Source: Bacteroidota bacterium
GTDB taxonomy: Bacteria > Bacteroidota > Bacteroidia > Flavobacteriales > Flavobacteriaceae
Direction: 5' to 3'
DNA length: 64,000 nucleotides
NCBI GenBank assembly: GCA_027592025.1
Contig: JAQCIQ010000006.1
Span: forward strand, 1-64,000
Positions 18,931 to 27,850 of this stretch are shown here, piece after piece (positions within the stretch are counted from its first letter, which is position 1; each line of letters begins with the position of its first letter). The notes beneath the pieces were generated by a model, which saw only the letters and a program-made list of their open reading frames with translations, ran no database searches and was not told where the DNA came from. A program made the translations under genes and the position numbers.

Positions 18931-20525
18931 GTTCACAGCAGTTTAAAAGTTTTGCCCTAATCAATTCCGATTCATACGGCCTGAATTCTGGTCAAAAATT
19001 GGCGTTATCTTCAGGATTGTTAGGACTTTTACTTTTAGTCTTAACCGCCTTTGGAGTCCAACTTGTTAGCGCATCAATTCATCTGAGCCTTGCCATTGGT
19101 CTTTTAGGTGTCGGTATCGTCTATTTTACTCGGGCTGCCTACAGCAACAAAATTGCCGGTATTAAAAACGATGGCGTTATGTTCAGTTCCCTTACCAGCC
19201 GAGGAATATTAGGTTGGCTGTTGGGAGTTAGTTTAACTGGCTTTTACATTGTACTATATTTTTATCCAACGTGGCTCGGCCTTGGAATAAATGGAGATCC
19301 AAACAGTGGCTTGATTGCTCTTTTCGATCCGTTTAGCCTGTGGTTAAATGGCAATGCGGCCACGCAATGGTTTGTTTATGGAACGCTTTACACTTTTGCC
19401 ATTATAGTTTTTGGATATAAGTTCATCCTAAAATACCGGCACAATCCTTATCAAAAACTCAGAACCATTTCAGTGATGTTTTTTCAATTCGGATTCGCCT
19501 TCTTGATCCCTGAGTTGATGTCAAGATTGAATTCCGATACATTCAAATTGCCATATTATGACCTGAAAAGTATTTGGCCATTGAATTACTATAACTTCGA
19601 CAAATACCGTGTTAATAGTTTTATTGATGCAGGAGATGTTGGGCTTGCCCTGCTCATATTTGGTGTTGCATCCATTTTTGTTATTACCCCCATACTTACA
19701 TATAAATATGGAAAAAGATGGTATTGTTCATGGGTTTGTGGCTGCGGTGGACTGGCAGAAACGGTCGGAGACCCCTTCAGGCAACTCAGTGACAAAAGCA
19801 TCTCCGCATGGAAAATTGAGCGTTGGGTGATACATTCTGTTGTCGTCTTTGCGTTACTTATGACAACCGCAGTCGTGTATTCCTATTTGGGTCATGACCG
19901 CTCCTCTTATTGGCTAAACAAATCCGATTTTCTTCTTGGCGTTGGTGGCTTGTTGACCTTTGTTTTTGGGTTAGTCATGATATTTAAACGCAAAGAATTT
20001 GGCAAAGACGCTATTTACGGAGCAGTTGGCTACTTCGTCATCATCGTTACTTTGATAGGTCTATTTGTTTTTGATCAAAATGACCAACTGTTTATTTTCA
20101 AATCGACTGAATTGAGAAAGACATATGGTTTTTTGATTGGCAGCGTATTTTCAGGCGTCATAGGAACAGGCTTTTACCCTATTTTCGGAAGTCGAGTTTG
20201 GTGCAGATTTGGATGTCCTATGGCTGCCGTATTAGGTTTTCAACAGCGTCTATTCTCTCGATTTAGAATTACCACCAATGGAGGTCAATGCATTTCATGT
20301 GGCAACTGTTCCTCCTATTGTGAAATGGGTATTGATGTCAGGAGTTATGCCCAAAAAGGAGAAAACATCGTCCGATCGAGCTGTGTTGGATGCGGTGTTT
20401 GTAGTGCGGTATGTCCAAGAGGGGTGCTAAAATTAGAAAATGATCATCACAAAGGTCGCATCAATCCTACTCAAGTCCTATTGGGAAATGACGTAGATTT
20501 GATGGATCTGATGAATCAACGATAA
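18927..20525 (+). CDS. NapH/NosR-like membrane 4Fe-4S protein
   Basis: A 532 aa integral membrane protein with about ten predicted hydrophobic segments. It has two polyferredoxin-type loops (CSWVCGCGG near residue 268 and CRFGCPMAA near 428) and a C-terminal pair of 4Fe-4S sites, CISCGNCSSYCEM and CVGCGVCSAVCPRG. This layout is that of NapH/NosR/CcoG-like proteins that move electrons through or along the membrane. It overlaps the flavoprotein gene and ends 6 nt before a glycosyltransferase gene. In this locus it may deliver electrons to an arsenic-processing step or to a lipid-linked step; the sequence does not decide. Confidence 0.87.
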   Translation: MSSQQFKSFALINSDSYGLNSGQKLALSSGLLGLLLLVLTAFGVQLVSASIHLSLAIGLLGVGIVYFTRAAYSNKIAGIKNDGVMFSSLTSRGILGWLLGVSLTGFYIVLYFYPTWLGLGINGDPNSGLIALFDPFSLWLNGNAATQWFVYGTLYTFAIIVFGYKFILKYRHNPYQKLRTISVMFFQFGFAFLIPELMSRLNSDTFKLPYYDLKSIWPLNYYNFDKYRVNSFIDAGDVGLALLIFGVASIFVITPILTYKYGKRWYCSWVCGCGGLAETVGDPFRQLSDKSISAWKIERWVIHSVVVFALLMTTAVVYSYLGHDRSSYWLNKSDFLLGVGGLLTFVFGLVMIFKRKEFGKDAIYGAVGYFVIIVTLIGLFVFDQNDQLFIFKSTELRKTYGFLIGSVFSGVIGTGFYPIFGSRVWCRFGCPMAAVLGFQQRLFSRFRITTNGGQCISCGNCSSYCEMGIDVRSYAQKGENIVRSSCVGCGVCSAVCPRGVLKLENDHHKGRINPTQVLLGNDVDLMDLMNQR

Positions 20526-20531
20526 GACTCT

Positions 20532-21233
20532 TTGAAAAATACCAAGCCCATTGTTTGTGTCATAATTCCGGCATTTAATGAAGCAGATGCTATTGCTCAT
20601 GTAATTCGTGACATTCCTTTGTTGGTGGACGAAATTGTTGTTGTGAACAACGGATCGACGGACAATACCTTCCTAACTGCCACTGAGGCTGGAGCTACTG
20701 TTCTGACTGAAAACCAGCGAGGCTATGGCTACGCATGCCTGAAAGGTATAGCGCATCTCAATCAGCGAGCAATCCCTCCCGACATCGTTGTATTTTTAGA
20801 CGGGGACTATAGTGATCATCCTCAAGACTTGGAACATTTAATCGATCCAATACTGAACACCAATATGGATTTGGTCATTGGGACACGAGTAAGCTATCTC
20901 AGAGAACCTGGTTCTTTAACCCCGCAACAGATATTTGGAAATTGGTTCGCCTGTTGGCTGATGAAATTATTTTATGGAGCAAAGTTCACCGATCTTGGAC
21001 CTTTTCGCGCAATCAGATTAAGCCAATTGAATAGTCTCAATATGACCGACAAAACCTATGGTTGGACGGTTGAAATGCAATTAAAATCATTACGACATAA
21101 ACTGAATTACACTGAAGTGCCCGTAAAATATAGAAAAAGAATAGGTGTATCAAAAGTATCGGGTACGTTAAAAGGTGCTATATTTGCAGGTATTAAAATT
21201 GTGGGTTGGATTATTAAGTATGGTATGCGCTAA
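20532..21233 (+). CDS. Family 2 glycosyltransferase, polyprenyl-phosphate sugar transferase type
   Basis: A 233 aa GT-A enzyme that resembles dolichyl/polyprenyl-phosphate mannosyl- or glucosyltransferases: IIPAFNEADAIAHVI, VVNNGSTDNT, then the metal site VFLDGDYSDHP near residue 95, and GTRVSYLREPGSL. A short hydrophobic C-terminus (AIFAGIKIVGWIIKYG) could attach to the membrane. The start codon is TTG at 20532: no ATG is available before the conserved first strand. It begins 6 nt after the Fe-S gene and its stop overlaps the next start (TAATG). It may make the lipid-linked sugar donor for the GT-C enzyme two genes on. Confidence 0.85.
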   Translation: MKNTKPIVCVIIPAFNEADAIAHVIRDIPLLVDEIVVVNNGSTDNTFLTATEAGATVLTENQRGYGYACLKGIAHLNQRAIPPDIVVFLDGDYSDHPQDLEHLIDPILNTNMDLVIGTRVSYLREPGSLTPQQIFGNWFACWLMKLFYGAKFTDLGPFRAIRLSQLNSLNMTDKTYGWTVEMQLKSLRHKLNYTEVPVKYRKRIGVSKVSGTLKGAIFAGIKIVGWIIKYGMR

Positions 21234-22723
21234 TGTTACTTGAAACGATTATTATTGTTGTTTACTCATCAGCCCTGCTGATGATATTCGCTTATGCGTT
21301 ATCACAACTCAATCTGCTTTTTAACTACTTGTCTAGTAAAAAGACAGAGGTCTCTTGCGAGCTGTTGGACACTTCCAATCCAGAAGAGGTTCCTTTTGTG
21401 ACGATTCAACTTCCTGTTTATAACGAAAAGTACGTTATGGAAGGCCTTCTGAGCAACATCGCTTTGATGGACTATCCCAAAGACAGATTTGAAATACAAG
21501 TGTTAGACGACTCTAACGATGAGTCGGTAGCAACCACGGCCCAACAAATTAAGGAGCTTCAAAAAACTGGATTAGACATTCAACACGTTTTAAGAGTTGA
21601 TCGCACAGGATTTAAAGCCGGGGCACTAAAAGAAGGACTTAAATCGGCTAAGGGAGAGTTCATTGCCATTTTTGATGCGGATTTTTTACCGAAAAAAGAT
21701 TGGCTGCGGTCTACAATACCACACTTTACGAATCCTAATATCGGAGTTGTTCAAACGAGATGGTCACATTTAAATAGAGATTTTTCGATTCTGACGCAGG
21801 TTCAGGCTTTTGCCCTTGATGCTCATTTTACGCTGGAGCAAGTTGGACGTAACACCAAAGGTCACTTCATTAATTTTAATGGAACTGCTGGAGTTTGGAG
21901 AAAATCATGCATCCTTGACGCGGGCAACTGGGAAGGAGATACGCTGACAGAAGATTTAGATTTGAGCTACAGAGCACAGTTAAAAGACTGGAAATTCACC
22001 TACTTGGAACATGTTCAAACTCCAGCAGAATTGCCAGTAGCCATTAGCGCTGCGCGATCTCAGCAGTTTCGTTGGAATAAGGGTGGAGCCGAAAACTTCC
22101 GCAAAATGGTTCGACAAGTACTGGCCAGTGAAAATATTTCTAACAAAACGAAATTTCACGGGGTTTTACACTTGCTTAATAGCACGATGTTCTTAAACGT
22201 TCTTATTGTGGCTATACTTAGCATTCCCATGCTATACATCAAGAATGAGTATGCGCATCTCAAAACCTATTTTATTGTAATGAGCTTCTTCGTTGCGAGT
22301 ACACTGATCTTTTTTACTTGCTATTGGGTCATGTACAAAAACACCTATGGGGGAGGCGTTAATAATTTTGCCAGATTCACAGTCATGTTTTTTGCCTTTT
22401 TCTCCATCGCTATGGGATTCTCTTTTCACAATTCCATTGCTGTAATTGAAGGTCATTTAGGCAAGCGTAGTGACTTCATTAGAACTCCTAAATTCAATCT
22501 CAGCCAAATCAAAGAGAGCTGGAAGTCTAATGTCTACTTGAAAAAAGACATTTCCCCTAACGTTATTGTTGAAGGCTTGTTGATGCTCTATTTTGGCTTT
22601 GGACTTTACAGTGCTTTTACTGTAGGTGATCAAGGTGGTGATTTTGGACTTTTCCCTTTCCACTTGATGTTGTTCCTAGGATTTGGATTTGTATTCTTCA
22701 AATCAATTTCATCTAAATTGTAA
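21233..22723 (+). CDS. Processive family 2 glycosyltransferase, cellulose-synthase-like
   Basis: A 496 aa membrane glycosyltransferase. One N-terminal membrane helix is followed by a cytoplasmic GT-A domain with the D, DxD, TED and QxxRW set: LDDSNDES, IFDADFLP, TLTEDLDLSYR, and QQFRWNKGGAEN. Four or so membrane helices fill residues 310-496. This is the bacterial CESA/CslA-like architecture used for beta-glucans, mannans or for adding single sugars to lipids. Gene spacing ties it to the preceding sugar transferase (TAATG) and the following GT-C gene (11 nt). Product is unknown. Confidence 0.88.
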   Translation: MLLETIIIVVYSSALLMIFAYALSQLNLLFNYLSSKKTEVSCELLDTSNPEEVPFVTIQLPVYNEKYVMEGLLSNIALMDYPKDRFEIQVLDDSNDESVATTAQQIKELQKTGLDIQHVLRVDRTGFKAGALKEGLKSAKGEFIAIFDADFLPKKDWLRSTIPHFTNPNIGVVQTRWSHLNRDFSILTQVQAFALDAHFTLEQVGRNTKGHFINFNGTAGVWRKSCILDAGNWEGDTLTEDLDLSYRAQLKDWKFTYLEHVQTPAELPVAISAARSQQFRWNKGGAENFRKMVRQVLASENISNKTKFHGVLHLLNSTMFLNVLIVAILSIPMLYIKNEYAHLKTYFIVMSFFVASTLIFFTCYWVMYKNTYGGGVNNFARFTVMFFAFFSIAMGFSFHNSIAVIEGHLGKRSDFIRTPKFNLSQIKESWKSNVYLKKDISPNVIVEGLLMLYFGFGLYSAFTVGDQGGDFGLFPFHLMLFLGFGFVFFKSISSKL

Positions 22724-22734
22724 ATCTCGCCCTG

Positions 22735-24069
22735 ATGGCGACGACCACCATCCTTAGAAACAAGTATATCCATTTTACTGCTATTCTTTGTTCAGCCCTC
22801 ATTTATAGCTATCTGGCTTATTTTGTCGACCGAAATCAAACTGCCCTACTTTTAAGTTGCTATGGGTTCCTTTTTCTGTTGGGGCTGCTGACCCATCAAT
22901 ATTCAGGCTTTTCACTTAAACAATTGATTGTTGTAGGAGTGCTGTTTAGACTGCTGTTTCTGTGGTCAACGCCTTTCCTTTCTCAAGATTTTTTCAGGTT
23001 TATTTGGGATGGCAACTTGGTTCTACAAGGCGTTAATCCATACAGTTTTACACCTGACACCCTGATGCAAGACCCCCATTTTTTTATACCCGAAATGTCG
23101 ATTTTACACGAGGGCATGGGTGAATTAAGCGCCAGACACTATTCCAACTACCCCCCTTTCAATCAAACGTTATTTGCCCTAAGTGCATGGATTGGCCAAG
23201 GTCATGTAATGGCCAGTGCCATGACCATGAGGCTTGTCATTTTGCTTTCGGAAATCGGCATCGCTTGGATTGGATGCATGCTATTGTCCGCTATGGGTTC
23301 AAAAAAAGAAAAAATACTGTTTTGGGTACTAAACCCTTTAGTCATTATTGAGTTGACAGGAAACCTTCATTTCGACGGTGTGATGGCCTTTGGACTGGTG
23401 TTTGCGGTTTATCTGCTCAACAAGAATCAATGGATATGGTCAGCAATTGTCTTAGCGGCATCTGTTCACACCAAACTGATTCCGTTGATGCTGCTACCTC
23501 TTTTTTGGTCATTTTTGGGTTGGAAAAAGGGACTCAAATATGTTTCAGTCGTAATGATGGTTGTTTTGATTGGTTTTTTACCCTTTTACAATCAGATGTT
23601 GATTGAGAACTTCACAGACAGCATTGGATTGTGGTTCAAAAATTTCGAATTTAACGCAAGTATTTTCAACTTGACACAAGAAATGGGTCGCTGGTATCGT
23701 GGAAAGAATCTCATCTTTCAAATCAGTAGTACTTTTTCAATCATTATAATAATTGTGGTAACATGTTTAGCAGTATTTAAACAAATAAAAAGCCTCGACA
23801 AATTATTTGCAATAGCACTTGGGGTTTGTTGTCTTTACTTGTCGTTAGCAACAACTGTACACCCTTGGTATTTGGCTTTGCCATTGTTGCTGAGTTTGTT
23901 TACAGCCTATCGATTTATGATCCTTTGGAGTCTGACAATTGTGCTGAGTTACACGGCCTACTCACAACCTATAGTTCACGAAATACCGTGGGTCTTGGCC
24001 TTGGAATACCTTCCTGTTTTTGGATTATTGGTTTGGGAACTGAGAAGATCTCAAATTACATCATCATAA
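22735..24069 (+). CDS. GT-C type membrane mannosyltransferase-like protein
   Basis: A 444 aa polytopic protein with about twelve hydrophobic segments. The loop after the second or third helix contains LSQDFFRFIWDGNLVLQGVNPYSF, the acidic loop motif of GT-C transferases that use polyprenyl-phosphate sugars (GT87/mannosyltransferase-like). ARHYSNYPPFNQ also matches that group. It ends the arsenosugar-linked gene run and its 3' end overlaps the convergent pseudouridine synthase gene by 14 nt. The donor may be the lipid-sugar from the TTG-start transferase upstream. The acceptor is unknown. Confidence 0.8.
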   Translation: MATTTILRNKYIHFTAILCSALIYSYLAYFVDRNQTALLLSCYGFLFLLGLLTHQYSGFSLKQLIVVGVLFRLLFLWSTPFLSQDFFRFIWDGNLVLQGVNPYSFTPDTLMQDPHFFIPEMSILHEGMGELSARHYSNYPPFNQTLFALSAWIGQGHVMASAMTMRLVILLSEIGIAWIGCMLLSAMGSKKEKILFWVLNPLVIIELTGNLHFDGVMAFGLVFAVYLLNKNQWIWSAIVLAASVHTKLIPLMLLPLFWSFLGWKKGLKYVSVVMMVVLIGFLPFYNQMLIENFTDSIGLWFKNFEFNASIFNLTQEMGRWYRGKNLIFQISSTFSIIIIIVVTCLAVFKQIKSLDKLFAIALGVCCLYLSLATTVHPWYLALPLLLSLFTAYRFMILWSLTIVLSYTAYSQPIVHEIPWVLALEYLPVFGLLVWELRRSQITSS

Positions 24070-24841
24070 TGCTGTTGATCTCCAATTGAGTCAAATTTCT
24101 CCATCGACTTCTTGGAAGATCCTTTTTGGTCAATCCCCCAATCATCACACAGTCCACTTTGATTAAATCGTATTTGAAGTGATCAAACAACTTGCGCAGC
24201 ACGCCATTGCCGGTATTTTTAATCTTTAAACCAACCTCATTTTTTGGAGCTCCTTTGATGTAGGAAATGTCACTCACTTGAATGAACTCACCGTCAATTT
24301 TGACGCCATCTCTGATTGCTTTCAGGTGTTCAAACGTGAGGTTCTTATCCAAATGGACTTGAAATAATCTATCGACACCGTGCTTAGAATTGGTAAACTT
24401 TTGCATGACCACGTCGTCATTCGTAAAAAGCAATAGGCCAGTTGAATTCCGTCCTAAACGACCAACAGGACGGAGACCAATGCCCGCATTGGCCACCAAT
24501 TCCAATACTGTTTTTCCCTTGGCATCACTACTGGTTGTTGCAAATCCTTTTGGTTTATTTAAAAGGATGTACAGTTTTTTTTCTGGCTGAACTCTCGCGC
24601 CATCAAAGCGTACCTCATCATCTGGCTTCACTTTGTAACCCATTTCGACCACCACTTTGCCGTTAACAGTAATGCTTCCAATAGAAATATGCATGTCTGC
24701 CTCCCGACGGGAACACATTCCAGAGTTTGAAATGTACTTATTCAGTCTTATTGTGCCGTCGTCTGCCGCTTTGGGTTGATTTGCGACTTTTTTCTTCGGA
24801 GTACGTTGAATTGGTTTTCTAGCGTTAGGCATGATACTCAT
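24056..24841 (-). CDS. RsuA/RluB family rRNA pseudouridine synthase
   Basis: A 261 aa enzyme that makes pseudouridine in ribosomal RNA. A basic N-terminal tail is followed by the S4 RNA-binding domain (IRLNKYISNSGMCSRREAD), then the synthase core with the catalytic Asp in PVGRLGRNSTGLLLFTND; the usual GRLDxxTxGLLL has Asn (GRLGRNSTGLLL) at the position normally held by Asp, discussed under findings. The ATG at 24841 is chosen over an upstream one because a complete promoter lies directly before it. Members modify 23S U2605 or 16S U516 type sites. Confidence 0.9.
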   Translation of the reverse strand: MSIMPNARKPIQRTPKKKVANQPKAADDGTIRLNKYISNSGMCSRREADMHISIGSITVNGKVVVEMGYKVKPDDEVRFDGARVQPEKKLYILLNKPKGFATTSSDAKGKTVLELVANAGIGLRPVGRLGRNSTGLLLFTNDDVVMQKFTNSKHGVDRLFQVHLDKNLTFEHLKAIRDGVKIDGEFIQVSDISYIKGAPKNEVGLKIKNTGNGVLRKLFDHFKYDLIKVDCVMIGGLTKKDLPRSRWRNLTQLEINSIMMM

Positions 24842-24848
24842 TTGGCGG

Positions 24849-24881
24849 CAAAGGTAATCATTCCCCAGTTGTAAAATCAAA
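24849..24881 (-). promoter_or_regulatory. Promoter of the pseudouridine synthase gene
   Basis: Minus strand: TTTG (24881-24878), 21 nt, TACCTTTG (24856-24849), an exact -7 box. It is only 7 nt before the ATG at 24841, so the mRNA leader would be very short or absent. Confidence 0.65.
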
Positions 24882-24892
24882 TTGAATTTGGA

Positions 24893-25780
24893 CTAACCAA
24901 TTGTAGCATCATATAAGGCCAAACTGCACACACCAATGACGATCCACATTTTAAAAGCATTGTCAATCAACCAATATTGTCTGCTGGACTTTGCTCTGAA
25001 CATAAAAATACCCAAGATCAAAGCGATTAAAATACTGAGGATGAAAAAATAAATCATTTTTCCAATGGGATAACGCAATACAACAAACAGTGCAACTGAC
25101 ATGGCCAATAAAAGCAATGTGTAGAACAAATTCTTACTGTGCTGCACACCATATCTTACAGGAATGGTCTTTAAATTAGCAGTTAAGTCGCCTTGAATAC
25201 TTTTCAAATCCTTTGCAATTTTTTTTGCTGAAAGTATCAGCAGAAGAAATATTGCTTGAACGAAGATCACTGTATCAAAGCTTCGGTAGTAAATGGTTAT
25301 CGCCAAAAAAGGGGTTACAACCAAGAAAGAAGACACCATGTTACTCAAAATGGTAAACCTTCTCAAAAACGCAGAATACAAACACATGGCAACAATATAG
25401 GCTCCAAAAAATAGCAATGCGCGATAGGATACCAAAGAGGCCATTCCTAGCGCCAAAGTAGCCGTAATGGCTACGACCAACAATTTGGTTCGATCACTCA
25501 CCATACTGTCAATCATAGCCTTTTGGGGACGATTGATAAAGTCCTTTTTTCGGTCGTAAAAATTATTGATGATGTATCCAGCAGCTATAGCGGTCGCCGA
25601 TGAGAGTACGATGAACATTAATTTGTAATCAAAAAACACCGCACTAAGACTTCTTGACCCATCGAGCATGTAAATTGCTGCCAAGTACTGAGCTACTGCC
25701 AAAAGCAAAATGTTATACCCTCTTACAACAGAAAAAAGACTGAAAAATTTAAGCAGCACATGAGGTCTTTTCTGTGGCAT
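24893..25780 (-). CDS. UbiA-family prenyltransferase, geranylgeranylglycerol-phosphate geranylgeranyltransferase-like
   Basis: A 295 aa membrane prenyltransferase with eight or nine hydrophobic segments. The first prenyl-diphosphate motif is NNFYDRKKDFINRP near residue 68, the second is AKKIAKDLKSIQGD near 190, both rich in Asp as UbiA enzymes need. Bacteroidota members of this size are commonly named after the archaeal digeranylgeranylglyceryl phosphate synthase group. The gene is the third of an operon with two mevalonate enzymes, 11 nt after the kinase gene, so an isoprenoid substrate made by that pathway is likely. Actual acceptor unknown; quinone or other lipid prenylation are alternatives. 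Confidence 0.82.
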   Translation of the reverse strand: MPQKRPHVLLKFFSLFSVVRGYNILLLAVAQYLAAIYMLDGSRSLSAVFFDYKLMFIVLSSATAIAAGYIINNFYDRKKDFINRPQKAMIDSMVSDRTKLLVVAITATLALGMASLVSYRALLFFGAYIVAMCLYSAFLRRFTILSNMVSSFLVVTPFLAITIYYRSFDTVIFVQAIFLLLILSAKKIAKDLKSIQGDLTANLKTIPVRYGVQHSKNLFYTLLLLAMSVALFVVLRYPIGKMIYFFILSILIALILGIFMFRAKSSRQYWLIDNAFKMWIVIGVCSLALYDATIG

Positions 25781-25791
25781 GCCGCAGGAAT

Positions 25792-26718
25792 TTAGAATTG
25801 GTACACGACCTCTATCCTATAGTCTTTGAGTCGAAGTTTCGCACGATCAATGTCTTCGGTGAACCCTAAAAAATAGCCTCCTCCTCCAGAGCCGCAAAGT
25901 TTGAGATAATAGTCATTGGTTTGGATGCCTTGTTTCCAAAGCTGTTGGAACTGAGCAGGAATCATTGGTTTAAAATGTCCTAAAACAACCTTAGATAGTG
26001 ACTTGGTATTTTTGAATAGGCCTTTGATGTTTCCAGACAGAAAATCATCGACGCAAGCATCTGTTAATTTGATGAATTTGTTTTGGAGCATATTTTGAAA
26101 AGCCGTCTCCTTCATGTTTTCTAAGAAAATTTTGACCATAGGTGCCGTTTCACCAGCCATACCGCTATCCAATAAAAAAACGGCTCGCTTTCCAAGACCT
26201 TGGTTTGGAATGCCTGTTGGGGTAATGTGGGTCTTCGAATGAATCAAAATGGGTAAGCTCAAATAACTGTTCAGAGGATCCAATCCCGACGAATTGCCGT
26301 GGAAATAGGACTCCATGGCGGCAAAAACTCCCTTGAGAGTCAAGAGCTTTTCCCTAGTTAAATTTTCCAGAATTGTAATTTTATCCTTCGCGTACCTCTC
26401 ATAAACGGCAGCTACTAATGCGCCGCTACTTCCAACCCCATAGCCTTGAGGAATCGAAGAATCGAAATGAAGGCCGTTTTTCAAGTCCATCTCTAATCTT
26501 TCGAAATCGAATTGCACTAAACTCGCCTCAAGCGTTTTTAAATAATTGGAAAATTTTAAGATCTCATTATTTGACACCTCGGCTTCTGTTGAGGCACTCG
26601 GAAAATTCTTTAAACCTCCTTTAAAATGATTGTACGGAATGGACAGTCCCTTGGAATCTTTAATGATTCCATATTCTCCGAAGAGCAAAATCTTGGCGTA
26701 AAATAAGGGACCTCTCAT
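25792..26718 (-). CDS. GHMP kinase, probable mevalonate kinase
   Basis: A 308 aa cytoplasmic kinase of the GHMP fold. It starts YAKILLFGEYGIIKDSKGLS as mevalonate kinases do, has the ATP loop PQGYGVGSSGALVAA near residue 90 and the C-terminal Gly loop KLCGSGGGGYFLGF. It phosphorylates mevalonate (or phosphomevalonate). It overlaps the diphosphomevalonate decarboxylase gene by 4 nt, giving two steps of the mevalonate route side by side. Phosphomevalonate kinase is the alternative assignment within the same fold. Confidence 0.88.
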   Translation of the reverse strand: MRGPLFYAKILLFGEYGIIKDSKGLSIPYNHFKGGLKNFPSASTEAEVSNNEILKFSNYLKTLEASLVQFDFERLEMDLKNGLHFDSSIPQGYGVGSSGALVAAVYERYAKDKITILENLTREKLLTLKGVFAAMESYFHGNSSGLDPLNSYLSLPILIHSKTHITPTGIPNQGLGKRAVFLLDSGMAGETAPMVKIFLENMKETAFQNMLQNKFIKLTDACVDDFLSGNIKGLFKNTKSLSKVVLGHFKPMIPAQFQQLWKQGIQTNDYYLKLCGSGGGGYFLGFTEDIDRAKLRLKDYRIEVVYQF

Positions 26719-27815
26719 GAATTGGGATAAACATTTAACTGAATTGAACCCTCGCCCAACTCATCACAAATATAACGCCCGTTTTGACAATATGCTACCA
26801 ATTCTTGCTCAATAAAGGACAAAACTTCTGATTTAACACTTTTTGGGTAAAGCAGATGCACATTTGCTCCAGCATCTAAGGTGAAACAGATAGGAATTTG
26901 TGTTGATTTTCTAAAGTTCCATACGGCCGTAATGATTGACAGGGTGGCAGGCTGCATCAGTACATACGCCGGATTGCTCGTCATCATCATTGCATGCAAG
27001 GTCAAGGCTTCCGATTCCACAATACCAATAAATTCATCCAAGTCTCCTTGAGTCATTGCTGTGATGAGGTCCGATAAATTGGTTTCGGCTTGTTCGAATC
27101 TTTGCTGGGCAAAAGGATGGTTATGCATCAAATCATGGCCTGCAGTACTACTGACCTGCTTTTGACCTTCTTCAACAATCAAGATGGTGTCCTGATAATT
27201 TAGGAAAAACTCATGCCAAGGCTGACGTAGAGGTACACCAAACAAATCAGAACTGTTCGAAACCGCAGGGTGACTTCCCCATGCTACCATAGAACCCTTG
27301 ATGCTTCGGCAGGCACTACCCGAGCCCAACCGTGCCAAAAAGGACGCCTTAGCAAGGAAAAAATCTTCAGACATAGTTGGGTCAAGACTCTTCTCAATAG
27401 ACATAAGACAAAGCGCGAGGGCGGCCATACCACTGGCACTTGACGCAATGCCAGAGCTGTGAGGAAAAGTGTTTGTGGTGCGAATTTGAAAATGACCTGA
27501 TGAAAGAAATGGCAGATATTCTTGCGCCTTTGTAAAGAAAGATTCGATTTTAGGACGGAATGATTCATTGGAAACATCATCAACCAAAACATCGAATGAA
27601 TGCTTGTCGTCTTTCAATTTTTTCGCGAAAAAAGTCACTTCTGTTATCGTTTTACAATTGGATAGAGTAAAACTAACGGAAGCGTTTGCTGGCAACTGAA
27701 CAGGTTTCTTGCCCCAATATTTTACCAAAGCAATATTACTTGGAGCTGACCAAATTACTGTTTGACTTGAAGGAACTTTCGGCTCATATTTCGGCAAAAA
27801 GAATTGTTCTGACAT
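26715..27815 (-). CDS. mvaD: Diphosphomevalonate decarboxylase
   Basis: A 366 aa GHMP-fold decarboxylase that yields isopentenyl diphosphate. Motifs include SAPSNIALVKYWGK, LPANASVSFTLS, the loop NTFPHSSGIASSASGMAAL near residue 130, RLGSGSACRSI, and FTLDAGANVHLLYP near the C-terminus. The frame extends further 5' but the ATG at 27815 fits the family and sits right after a promoter. First gene of an operon with the kinase and the UbiA-type prenyltransferase. An orphan T9SS sorting-domain fragment runs antisense to the promoter region. Confidence 0.94.
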   Translation of the reverse strand: MSEQFFLPKYEPKVPSSQTVIWSAPSNIALVKYWGKKPVQLPANASVSFTLSNCKTITEVTFFAKKLKDDKHSFDVLVDDVSNESFRPKIESFFTKAQEYLPFLSSGHFQIRTTNTFPHSSGIASSASGMAALALCLMSIEKSLDPTMSEDFFLAKASFLARLGSGSACRSIKGSMVAWGSHPAVSNSSDLFGVPLRQPWHEFFLNYQDTILIVEEGQKQVSSTAGHDLMHNHPFAQQRFEQAETNLSDLITAMTQGDLDEFIGIVESEALTLHAMMMTSNPAYVLMQPATLSIITAVWNFRKSTQIPICFTLDAGANVHLLYPKSVKSEVLSFIEQELVAYCQNGRYICDELGEGSIQLNVYPNS

Positions 27816-27822
27816 CATACCG

Positions 27823-27850
27823 CAAAGATAGTATTTCCAAACCCCGCAAA
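27823..27850 (-). promoter_or_regulatory. Promoter of the mevalonate operon
   Basis: Minus strand TATCTTTG (27830-27823) is an exact -7 box; TTTG lies 16 nt upstream (27850-27847) and another TTG 21 nt upstream (27854-27852). Only 4-7 nt separate the box from the ATG codons at 27818/27815, so the transcript would be nearly leaderless. Confidence 0.55.
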
